DNA of 5,344 bases from assembly GCA_016200765.1 (NCBI GenBank), contig JACQEC010000389.1, positions 1 through 5,344 on the forward strand, read 5' to 3'. This DNA comes from Chloroflexota bacterium (lineage in GTDB: Bacteria; Chloroflexota; Anaerolineae; JACRMK01). The first letter of the stretch is position 1, and every line of letters starts with the position of its first letter. This document shows positions 1 through 5,344 of the stretch, piece by piece. The translations under genes were made by a program, and so were the position numbers. Under the pieces are notes generated by a model that did not search any database, was not told where the DNA came from, and was given only the letters and a program-made list of their open reading frames with translations.

Positions 1-1
1 G

Positions 2-124
2 TTGCATTTACATCCGCATGCCGCGGACTTGGAGAGCCTGCGTCAACAGGTGTGCGCCTTCCTTGACCAGTTCGCCCACGGCTCCCCAGCCCTGCTGCGC
101 TATGTCGGTTTGTCGGTAGATTAA
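2..124 (+). CDS. C-terminal end of a transposase, probably IS630-like (partial, enters from left edge)
   Basis: An open frame enters from the left edge and ends at TAA 122-124, giving 40 residues. It starts LHLHPHAADLESL and ends ALLRYVGLSVD. A short His-containing strand, an amphipathic helix (about residues 8-24) and a terminal LLRYVGL-type tail resemble the extreme C-terminus of IS630/Tc1-family DDE transposases, which sits after the last catalytic acidic residue. No catalytic residue is inside the window, so the assignment rests on recalled resemblance of the tail. The other forward frames over this stretch are less convincing; frame 1 hits a stop at 64-66. It is on the same strand as nuoL but separated by 282 bases with a promoter, so the two are unlikely to share an operon. 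It could instead be an unrelated protein's end. Completeness cannot be judged. Confidence 0.45.
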   Translation: MHLHPHAADLESLRQQVCAFLDQFAHGSPALLRYVGLSVD

Positions 125-149
125 TTTGTTAAATTGCAACAAAACCCTT

Positions 150-167
150 CGGGTCTGTCACGACCCG
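150..167. repeat. Perfect 6-bp inverted repeat (hairpin) downstream of the transposase tail
   Basis: CGGGTC (150-155) and GACCCG (162-167) are perfect reverse complements around a 6-base spacer. It lies 26 bases after the transposase stop. No T-tract follows, so it is not a standard intrinsic terminator. It could be a weak transcription-ending hairpin, part of the insertion sequence end, or a chance palindrome. Confidence 0.4.
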
Positions 168-220
168 TACCCTCTCACGTCTTCGATGATTCTGCGGGAT
201 ACTCTTGTGAAATCCATAAC

Positions 221-249
221 TTGCGCCTCTAGGGGTCGTATGCTATAAT
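221..249 (+). promoter_or_regulatory. Sigma-70-type extended -10 promoter for nuoL
   Basis: A perfect TATAAT lies at 244-249 and is preceded by TGC (241-243), giving the extended -10 form TGnTATAAT. A 17-base spacer separates it from TTGCGC at 221-226, which matches only the first three bases of the -35 consensus; extended -10 promoters tolerate poor -35 boxes. Transcription would begin near 254-257, leaving a leader of about 150 bases before the nuoL GTG. This is the best promoter-like sequence I saw in the window. It implies that nuoL heads its own transcript here. Confidence 0.65.
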
Positions 250-263
250 TTTCGCGCTTGCAT

Positions 264-305
264 GGCCGTGCTCCTCGAAGCCTCAACAGATGATAGAGCG
301 CGGCC
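264..305 (+). promoter_or_regulatory. Strong stem-loop near the 5' end of the nuoL leader
   Basis: GGCCGTGCTC (264-273) pairs with GAGCGCGGCC (296-305) over ten positions, nine Watson-Crick and one G-U, around a 22-base loop. It would form within about ten bases of the predicted transcript start. No U-run follows the 3' arm, so it is not an attenuator-type terminator by itself. A 5'-terminal stem of this kind could protect the mRNA from decay or act as a regulatory leader. No known riboswitch class was recognised. A second, smaller stem, TCCCC (350-354) with GGGGA (367-371), lies nearer the start codon. Confidence 0.45.
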
Positions 306-394
306 TTCGCTTGCTGTAACGGGTTTAGCCTGCGGGCGTCATTTCTTCATCCCCTCAACTGCAAACGGGGACTATCATACCGCTATGTTCCGTC

Positions 395-401
395 GGAGAG
401 G
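395..401 (+). promoter_or_regulatory. Ribosome-binding site that supports the nuoL GTG start
   Basis: GGAGAGG ends five bases before GTG 407-409. The nearby ATG at 385-387 is out of frame with nuoL. Starting at the GTG yields a protein beginning MPDFLHLVYLVPLFPLL, which goes straight into the first membrane helix as expected for NuoL. Confidence 0.8.
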
Positions 402-406
402 TCACT

Positions 407-2623
407 GTGCCTGACTTTCTTCATCTGGTCTATCTGGTTCCCCTGTTTCCCCTGCTGGCTTTTGCGCTGATTGTCTTTTTTACCAACCCCAACAAACAAC
501 TAAGCTCCACCATCGCCATCGCCGCGATTGGTCTCTCGTGGCTGGTCTCATGGGGTATTCTGGGGCAGGCGCTGGCCCCCGATCCAGTCGGGGGGAAAGA
601 CTTCAAGCCGGTGAGCCTCGCCATTCCGTTCCTGCCGACCGGCGCGACCACGTTCAGCCTCGGCGTGATGGTGGACGCGCTGACCGCGGCGATGCTGTTC
701 ATGGTGCCGTTCGTCTGCCTGATGATCTTCATCTACGCGCGCGGCTACATGAACCCGCCCGACCTGCACACCGACCCGCGCTACTCGCGCTTCTTCGCTT
801 ATATCTCGCTGTTCGCCTGCGGGATGCTGGCGCTGGTAGTGGCCGACAACCTTCTGCTGTTGTTCATCGCATGGGAGATCATGGGCTTGTGCTCGTACCT
901 GCTGATCGGCTTCTGGTATGAGAAGCCGAGCGCGATGAACGCGGCCAAGAAGGCTTTTCTGACCACGCGCGTGGGCGATGTGCTGTTGTTTCTCGGCATG
1001 TTACTGCTGTACGGGCAGACCGGCACGCTGACCTTCGCGGACATCTTTAAGGCTAACGTCATTGAGAAGCTGGCACACACGGAGTATCTGTGGGGCTTCT
1101 CGGCGGCCACCGTCGCCGCTCTGCTGATCTTCGCGGGCGCAATCGGCAAGAGCGCGCAGTTCCCCCTGCACGTCTGGCTGCCCGACGCGATGGAAGGCCC
1201 GACGCCGGTCTCCGCGCTGATCCACGCCGCGACGATGGTGGCGGCGGGCGTCTATCTGGTGGCGCGCACGATGCCGGTCTTTGCGGCGAGCGGGCTGGAA
1301 GGCTCGCAGGCGCTGTTGGTGGTGGGCGCGATTGGCGGGTTCACTGCGCTGTTCGCCTCGACGATTGCGGTGGCGCAGAACGACATCAAGCGTGTGCTGG
1401 CGTACTCGACCATCTCGCAGTTGGGCTATATGGTCATGGCGCTGGGTCTCGGCGGGTTCGTGGCGGCCATCTTCCACCTGCTGACCCACGCTTTCTTCAA
1501 GGCGTTGCTGTTCCTCGGCTCCGGCTCGGTGATTATCGGCATGGAGCGCGGGCATCACTTTGCCGAGGCCGGGCATGGCGGCGGGCATCAGGCCGACGCG
1601 CACCCAGCGCCGTTTGACCCCAACGATATGATGAACATGGGCGGCCTGATGAGCCGGATGCCGCACACCTTCTGGACGTATCTGGTCGGCAGTCTCGCGC
1701 TGGCGGGCATCATCCCGCTGGCGGGCTTCTGGAGCAAGGACGAGATTCTGGCGCACGCCTTCGAGGGCTTTATGAAGGAAGGCGTGATTAGCCTGCCGTT
1801 TGTGGCGTGGGGGCTGGGCACGTTGGCGGCGTTCTTCACCGCGTTCTACATGGGGCGGCAGTTGGGGCTGGTGTTCTGGGGCCAGCCGCGCCACGCCGCC
1901 GCCGATAAGGCCAAGGAATCACCGGCGACGATGACCGTGCCGCTGATGGTGCTGGCGGTCTTCACGCTGGTGCTGGGACTGATCAACCTGCCGCCGAACC
2001 TCGGCCTGTCGTTTGGCGGGTTCCTGCACGACTTCATCGGCGAGGTGTTTCAGGCGGCGCATCTGGAGTTTGAGGCCACGCCGTTCAACTTCATCGTGGC
2101 GGGCATCTCGACCGCGCTGGCGCTGGCCGGCCTGGGCGCAGGCTGGATGCTCTACCGCAACCTGCCGGCGGGCGCGCCGGACCCGCTGGCTAAACTGCCG
2201 GGCTATCACTTCCTGAAAAACAAGTGGTATGTGGACGAGTTCTACAACAAGACGTTTGTGGCGCTGACATATGCGCTGTCCACCCTCTCCGGGCGTTTCG
2301 ACCGCGCGGTGATTGATGGCACGGTGAACACGATTGGCGAGGCGGGCCGCGCGATGGCGATGGATTTGAAAGACTACTTCGACACCCTGGTCATCGAGGG
2401 CGCGGTCAATGGGGCGGGGCGGCTGTCGGTCGGCGCGGGTCAATACCTGCGCGGCATCCAGACCGGGCGCGCGCAGAACTACCTGCTGGTGGTGAGCCTG
2501 TCGGTGATCGTGCTCGGCGGCTACCGGCTGGTCGGCGGCAGTTGGGAATTGATGCTGTTCGGGCTGGTGGTGCTGAGTTTGGTGGCGTTCGGGGCGTACG
2601 TCTTCTCGAAGGCGACACGGTAA
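407..2623 (+). CDS. nuoL: NADH-quinone oxidoreductase subunit L (NuoL), complex I membrane arm
   Basis: NuoL is the distal antiporter-like proton-pumping subunit of complex I in the cytoplasmic membrane. The 738-residue protein is strongly hydrophobic. It carries the family core: WEIMGLCSYLL (W156-E157, the helix-5 glutamate), GKSAQFPLHVWLPDAMEGPT (K248 onward) with SALIHAATMVAAG after it, HLLTHAFFKALLF with His357, His361 and Lys365, and GFWSKDEIL with Lys444. These match the buried Glu/Lys/His proton path residues known for NuoL. The subunit is longer than E. coli NuoL (about 613 residues). The extra length lies in a His-rich loop at about 381-403 and in an extended C-terminal region (about 600-690) before the last membrane helices, where the lateral helix is expected. 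It starts with GTG behind a good ribosome-binding site. No nuoK or nuoJ lies upstream. It should normally be followed by nuoM, but a toxin-antitoxin block intervenes. Confidence 0.97.
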   Translation: MPDFLHLVYLVPLFPLLAFALIVFFTNPNKQLSSTIAIAAIGLSWLVSWGILGQALAPDPVGGKDFKPVSLAIPFLPTGATTFSLGVMVDALTAAMLFMVPFVCLMIFIYARGYMNPPDLHTDPRYSRFFAYISLFACGMLALVVADNLLLLFIAWEIMGLCSYLLIGFWYEKPSAMNAAKKAFLTTRVGDVLLFLGMLLLYGQTGTLTFADIFKANVIEKLAHTEYLWGFSAATVAALLIFAGAIGKSAQFPLHVWLPDAMEGPTPVSALIHAATMVAAGVYLVARTMPVFAASGLEGSQALLVVGAIGGFTALFASTIAVAQNDIKRVLAYSTISQLGYMVMALGLGGFVAAIFHLLTHAFFKALLFLGSGSVIIGMERGHHFAEAGHGGGHQADAHPAPFDPNDMMNMGGLMSRMPHTFWTYLVGSLALAGIIPLAGFWSKDEILAHAFEGFMKEGVISLPFVAWGLGTLAAFFTAFYMGRQLGLVFWGQPRHAAADKAKESPATMTVPLMVLAVFTLVLGLINLPPNLGLSFGGFLHDFIGEVFQAAHLEFEATPFNFIVAGISTALALAGLGAGWMLYRNLPAGAPDPLAKLPGYHFLKNKWYVDEFYNKTFVALTYALSTLSGRFDRAVIDGTVNTIGEAGRAMAMDLKDYFDTLVIEGAVNGAGRLSVGAGQYLRGIQTGRAQNYLLVVSLSVIVLGGYRLVGGSWELMLFGLVVLSLVAFGAYVFSKATR

Positions 2624-2675
2624 TATCACATTGGATGTTCAGGGGCGCTGTTGGGGTCGTGTGAGAGCAGGACAA

Positions 2676-2680
2676 AGAGG
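2676..2680 (+). promoter_or_regulatory. Ribosome-binding site that decides the hicB start
   Basis: AGAGG ends six bases before ATG 2687-2689. A longer in-frame version starting at TTG 2651 would add twelve polar residues with no family resemblance. The protein from ATG 2687 begins MLTYKAMYKYLG, the usual way this HicB-like group starts. Confidence 0.7.
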
Positions 2681-2686
2681 CAGAGC

Positions 2687-2971
2687 ATGTTAACGTATAA
2701 GGCCATGTACAAATACCTGGGCCGAGAGGTTCACGCCGAAGTGCTGGACTTTCCCGGCGTGATCACCCTTGGCGAGGATTTGCCGGAGGCTCGTCGGATG
2801 CTGGCCAGCGCCCTGGTGGACATGGCCGAGACCTATCTGCTCCGAGGTGAGCCACTGCCCAGACCGGACCCGACCTGCAGTGATCCCGAAGCGGATATCG
2901 AAGAACCGATTCATCTATTGCTGACTGGCGCATCACACATTACGATGCTGCCGCAAGGCGTGGCTTCCTGA
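2687..2971 (+). CDS. hicB: HicB-family antitoxin, short form
   Basis: HicB antitoxins bind and block the HicA mRNA interferase. The 94-residue protein opens with two beta strands (MLTYKAMYKYL and EVHAEVLDFPGVITLG), then a helix (about 32-54, EARRMLASALVDMAETYLL). This is the partial RNase H-like fold of HicB, with the typical FPG(V)xTxGxxxxEA pattern. The tail (57-94) is proline- and acid-rich then hydrophobic. I see no helix-turn-helix or ribbon-helix-helix in it, so autoregulation by this protein alone is doubtful. The stop TGA (2969-2971) overlaps the first codon of the broken hicA in a CTGA, the position where intact pairs commonly have ATGA. The gap from nuoL is 63 bases with no terminator seen, so cotranscription with nuoL is possible. 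With its toxin broken, this may be an orphan antitoxin. Confidence 0.85.
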   Translation: MLTYKAMYKYLGREVHAEVLDFPGVITLGEDLPEARRMLASALVDMAETYLLRGEPLPRPDPTCSDPEADIEEPIHLLLTGASHITMLPQGVAS

Positions 2972-3155
2972 AACGCCGCGATCTGCTGTCGCATTGCGGC
3001 AGCATGGGTGCCAGTTGTTACGTGAGGGTGGCGCGCATTCCATCTGGGAAAATCCAGCCAACGGCCGCCGTACATCAGTGCCGCGCCATCGAGAGATTCC
3101 TGATTACACAGCGGCGAGAATCTGCAAGCAAATGGACATTCCAGAACCATCATAA
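2968..3155 (+). pseudogene. hicA: hicA mRNA-interferase toxin, frameshifted and without a normal start codon
   Basis: HicA toxins are small dsRBD-like RNases that cleave mRNA. Codons 2968-2994 read LKRRDLLSH. The match then continues one base out of phase from 2994 as LRQHGCQLLREGGAHSIW, followed by ENPANGRRTSVPRH, then EIPDYTAARICKQMDIPEPS and a TAA at 3153-3155. Adding one T at 2994-2995 (CATTTGCGG instead of CATTGCGG) restores a single 62-residue HicA of normal length. The catalytic histidine of the GGxHSIW motif is present as residue 24 of the repaired protein. The first codon is CTG, where ATG is usual, and no ATG, GTG or TTG in the same frame lies close upstream. So there are two lesions, a one-base deletion and a lost or very weak start. 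A sequencing error could explain the deletion but not easily the CTG as well. Without repair, translation gives an unrelated peptide in the wrong frame. Confidence 0.87.
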
Positions 3156-3194
3156 CGCCCTGAATACCAGACGCGGTACTTTCGATAGGACTTG

Positions 3195-3548
3195 ATGCTG
3201 TTCGGACTGCTGGCGATGAACCAAGATCAACTTGTGGGTCTGCGGGTCGAGATTACACGCCGCCTTTTGGCGGTGTGCGCACCACAACAGATTATCCTGT
3301 TTGGTTCTCATGCGCGTGGCGAAGCCGGCCCGGACAGCGATATAGACCTGCTGGTCATCGCGGATGAGATCGAATCGCCACGGAGTGAAAGTGTGCGCCT
3401 GCGCCGGGCACTGCGCGGTTTGGGAGTGCCGATTGATGTGATTGTCGCCACACCGCAACAGATCGAGCGCTATCGCGATGCGATAGGGCTGATCTATCGC
3501 TCGGCTCTGCGTGAGGGCGAAGTGATCTATGAGCGAGCCGCCGCCTGA
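3195..3548 (+). CDS. mntA: MNT-type minimal nucleotidyltransferase (MntA-like antitoxin)
   Basis: Proteins of this type pair with HEPN toxins. Characterised MntA enzymes transfer AMP to the HEPN toxin and silence it. The 117-residue protein has the full polymerase-beta-like nucleotidyltransferase signature: FGSHARGEAGPDSDIDLLV, with Gly37-Ser38, then Asp49 and Asp51 after ten residues (GSX10DXD), and a third acidic residue, Asp81, in VPIDVIV. All three metal-binding aspartates are present, so it looks catalytically competent. The start is uncertain. ATG 3195 has AGGA four bases upstream, but ATG 3216 (MNQDQLVGL) would give a more typical N-terminus, and TTG 3192 is also in frame. The end overlaps the HEPN gene by 20 bases, which implies translational coupling. 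The gap from the hicA remnant is 39 bases. Confidence 0.87.
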   Translation: MLFGLLAMNQDQLVGLRVEITRRLLAVCAPQQIILFGSHARGEAGPDSDIDLLVIADEIESPRSESVRLRRALRGLGVPIDVIVATPQQIERYRDAIGLIYRSALREGEVIYERAAA

Positions 3549-3921
3549 ATCGGGGCAAGCCTGGTTGCGGCGCGCTCGCTCCGACTTGGCCTTGGGCCGT
3601 ATCGCCATAATGTCGGCTGATGTATTGCCCGAAGATGCTTGCTTTCATGCCCAGCAGTGTACGGAGAAGTCGCTAAAAGCGCTTCTGGTGCAGCGCGCGA
3701 TAGCGTTCCCGCGCACCCATGTGCTGGAACTGTTGCTGGACCTGTTGCGCGGGGCGGGTGTGGACGTACCAGCACAGGTAGATGAGGCCTTCACCCTGAC
3801 GCAGTACGCGGTGCAGACGCGCTATCCCGGCGCATGGGAGCCGGTCGGCAGTGAAGAAGCCGAGGCCGCGCTGGCCATCGCGGCGCAGGTTCTGGCCTGG
3901 GTTGAAACGCAAATCGAGTAA
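3529..3921 (+). CDS. HEPN-domain protein, putative toxin partner of the MNT gene
   Basis: HEPN proteins of MNT-HEPN pairs are all-helical and often RNases. The 130-residue protein is almost entirely helical. It has the family features WLRRARSDLALGR (12-24), ACFHAQQCTEKSLKALL (37-53), AFPRTHVLELL (59-69) and a late TQYAVQTRYPGAW (91-103). The pattern fits the general HEPN family (PF05168 type) rather than the HepT type. No R-X4-6-H is present anywhere: the only histidines are 40 and 64, and no arginine stands 5-7 positions before either (the nearest is Arg56-X7-His64). The usual THDL is THVL here. RNase activity is therefore uncertain. A GAGGG (3513-3517) lies 11 bases before the ATG, inside the MNT gene. 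The gene order is MNT then HEPN. No signal peptide or membrane segment is seen. nuoM follows after 30 bases. Confidence 0.85.
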   Translation: MSEPPPESGQAWLRRARSDLALGRIAIMSADVLPEDACFHAQQCTEKSLKALLVQRAIAFPRTHVLELLLDLLRGAGVDVPAQVDEAFTLTQYAVQTRYPGAWEPVGSEEAEAALAIAAQVLAWVETQIE

Positions 3922-3942
3922 GCGAATCTGCTCAATTCGTTT

Positions 3943-3946
3943 GGAG
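3943..3946 (+). promoter_or_regulatory. Ribosome-binding site of nuoM
   Basis: GGAG, five bases before ATG 3952-3954, fixes the nuoM start. The surrounding TTGGAGTGTT closely resembles TTGGATGTT at 2631-2639, just after nuoL. No promoter or terminator was recognised in the 30 bases between the HEPN gene and nuoM. Confidence 0.7.
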
Positions 3947-3951
3947 TGTTT

Positions 3952-5344
3952 ATGAGTATTCCATATCTGCTTTCCCTGATTGTCTTGGTGCCGACCCTCC
4001 TCGGCACGATACCCCTGCTGTTCGTGCCCAAGGAGAACGAGACGCTGATCAAGCGCTGGGCGATGCTGGTCAGCCTCGTGCCGCTGGCGCTCTCCGCGCT
4101 GTTGTGGATTGGCTATCAAGCCGACGGCAAGATACAGTACGGCGAGGTGGCGGATTGGATTCCGACGCTCAATATCTTCTACCGGCTGGGCGTGGACGGC
4201 ATCAGCGTGCCGCTGATCTTCCTGACCACCCTGCTGACGGTCATCTCGCTCTGGTACTCGTCGCACGTTATCCACGAGCGCGTCAAGGAGTATTTTGCCC
4301 TATTCCTCCTGCTGGAAACGGGCATGTTGGGCGTCTTCTGCGCGCTCGACTTCTTCCTGTTCTACATTTTCTGGGAAATCGGGCTGGTGCCGATGTACTT
4401 CCTGATCGGCATCTGGGGCCACGAAGAAGATCGCCCGCAGTATTCCGCGCTGAAGTTCTTTATCTACACCTTGATCGGCTCGGTGCTGATGCTGTTGGCG
4501 ATTCTGGCGCTCTACTTCGCCACCGGCACCTTTGACATCACCGCACTGCCGGAAGCGTTCCGCAAGGCGAACGTGGCGGACTGGCAGAGAAGCCTGATGT
4601 TCTGGGGCATCTTCGCGGCCTTTGCGATCAAAGTCCCGATGTGGCCGTTCCACACCTGGCTGCCCGACGCGCACACCGCCGCGCCGACCGCCGGCTCGGT
4701 GATTCTGGCGGGCGTGCTGTTGAAGCTGGGCGGCTACGGCTTCATCCGCGTCCTGCTGCCGATCTTCCCCGACGTGCTGATGAACTACGCGGGCATCATC
4801 GTCGCAGTGCTGGCGGTGATCAGCATCGTCTATGGCGCGTTTGTCTCGATGGCGCAGGTGGACCTGAAGCGGCTGATTGCCTACTCGTCCGTCAACCACA
4901 TGGGCTACACGATGCTCGGCATCGCCGCCGCGTCGCTGGCGGTGGGCGTCAAGGGGTTGGAAGACGCGCGGGCGGTTGCACTGAACGGCGCGGTCTTGCA
5001 GATGTTCAACCACGGCATCATCACCGGCGCGCTGTTCCTGCTGGTGGGCATGTTGTACGAGCGGGCGCACACGCGGCGCGTGGACGCCTTCGGCGGGCTG
5101 GCGACGCCCGTGCCGCGCTACTACGGGCTGGTGATGCTGACTTCGTTTGCGTCGCTGGGCCTGCCGGGGCTGGCGGGCTTCGTCTCGGAGTTCATGATTT
5201 TCCGCGGCGCGTTCGCGATCATTCCGGGCATCGCGGCGGTGGGCGTGCTGGGCATCGTGATTACGGCGGCGTTCATCCTGTGGAAGATTATCCAGATGGT
5301 GTTCCTCGGCCCGCTCAACGAAAAGTGGGCTAACATGAAGGATA
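3952..5344 (+). CDS. nuoM: NADH-quinone oxidoreductase subunit M (NuoM), 3' end beyond the window
   Basis: NuoM is a second antiporter-like proton-pumping subunit of the complex I membrane arm and contacts NuoL. The 464 residues in the window are mostly membrane helices with no stop, so the gene continues off the right edge; E. coli NuoM has about 509 residues. Diagnostic motifs are FWEIGLVPMYFLIG (Glu142, the helix-5 glutamate), AIKVPMWPFHTWLPDAHTAA (Lys227), GVLLKLGGYG (Lys258), LKRLIAYSSVNHMGY, FNHGIITGALF, and LPGLAGFVSEFMIF (Glu413, where NuoL has lysine). The LPDAHTAAPT form and the glutamate at 413 separate NuoM from NuoL and NuoN. All expected proton-path charges are present, so it looks functional. 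It lies 30 bases after the HEPN gene and has no visible promoter of its own, so expression may rely on transcription through the toxin-antitoxin block. Confidence 0.97.
   Translation, partial: MSIPYLLSLIVLVPTLLGTIPLLFVPKENETLIKRWAMLVSLVPLALSALLWIGYQADGKIQYGEVADWIPTLNIFYRLGVDGISVPLIFLTTLLTVISLWYSSHVIHERVKEYFALFLLLETGMLGVFCALDFFLFYIFWEIGLVPMYFLIGIWGHEEDRPQYSALKFFIYTLIGSVLMLLAILALYFATGTFDITALPEAFRKANVADWQRSLMFWGIFAAFAIKVPMWPFHTWLPDAHTAAPTAGSVILAGVLLKLGGYGFIRVLLPIFPDVLMNYAGIIVAVLAVISIVYGAFVSMAQVDLKRLIAYSSVNHMGYTMLGIAAASLAVGVKGLEDARAVALNGAVLQMFNHGIITGALFLLVGMLYERAHTRRVDAFGGLATPVPRYYGLVMLTSFASLGLPGLAGFVSEFMIFRGAFAIIPGIAAVGVLGIVITAAFILWKIIQMVFLGPLNEKWANMKD

Noticed and set aside
150..167. Hairpin as an intrinsic terminator for the upstream gene
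   Set aside because: The stem is only six base pairs and no T-tract follows it.
1001..1894. Long minus-strand open frame inside nuoL (297 codons), with others at 1919-2629 and 4300-5070
   Set aside because: These are Arg/His/Gln-rich translations antisense to clearly conserved nuoL or nuoM. Such frames are common opposite GC-rich coding DNA and show no recognisable domains.
2621..2626. TAATAT at the nuoL stop as a -10 box for hicB
   Set aside because: No acceptable -35 element lies 16-18 bases upstream, and the match includes the stop codon itself.
2651..2686. TTG start giving a longer HicB
   Set aside because: The twelve extra residues are unlike the family, and ATG 2687 has a well-placed AGAGG.
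2985..3000. Programmed ribosomal frameshift producing active HicA
   Set aside because: No slippery heptamer or downstream structure is apparent at CATTGCGG, and the CTG start argues for decay instead.
3004..3195. Plus-strand frame of 63 codons beginning MGASCYVRVARIP
   Set aside because: It is the wrong reading frame of the hicA remnant. The adjacent frame gives an excellent HicA match.
407..5344. Mrp-type Na+/H+ antiporter or group 4 hydrogenase subunits instead of NuoL/NuoM
   Set aside because: The LPDAMEGPTPVSALIHAATMV and LPDAHTAAPT motifs and the C-terminal extension of the first protein fit NuoL and NuoM, and no Mrp or hydrogenase partner gene is present.

Overview
The window carries two membrane-arm genes of respiratory complex I, nuoL (complete, 738 residues) and nuoM (464 residues, cut off by the right edge). 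Between them is a compact block of toxin-antitoxin genes. All genes are on the + strand. The DNA is GC-rich. The mix of a long NuoL with an extended C-terminal helix region, a short HicB-like antitoxin, an MNT-HEPN pair and an IS630-like transposase tail is what I would expect from a Chloroflexota or similar GC-rich environmental bacterium. That placement is inference only, because no rRNA or marker gene is present.

Layout. Bases 2-124 are the last 40 codons of a gene that enters from the left, probably an IS630-type transposase. Bases 125-406 are non-coding. They hold a 6-bp palindromic hairpin (150-167), a good extended -10 promoter (221-249), and a roughly 150-base leader with a strong 10-bp stem-loop (264-305) before a GTG start with a clear Shine-Dalgarno. 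nuoL runs 407-2623. Then comes hicB (2687-2971), whose stop overlaps the first codon of a broken hicA (2968-3155). The hicA reading frame is clear but has lost one base near codon 9, and it begins with CTG instead of ATG. Next is an MNT nucleotidyltransferase (3195-3548) that overlaps a HEPN-domain gene (3529-3921) by 20 bases. nuoM starts at 3952, 30 bases later.

How the parts work together. NuoL and NuoM are neighbouring proton-pumping, antiporter-like subunits in the complex I membrane arm and are normally encoded side by side. Here they are separated by about 1.3 kb of defence or addiction genes. The insert is co-oriented, its gaps are short and no intrinsic terminator is visible, so nuoM may depend on readthrough from the nuoL promoter through the island. 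Alternatively, an unseen promoter inside the island could drive it. The first pair looks decayed, with antitoxin intact and toxin broken. The second pair looks intact, although its HEPN protein lacks the usual RX4-6H RNase motif. A near-repeat of the nuoM ribosome-binding region just after the nuoL stop may mark where the island entered.
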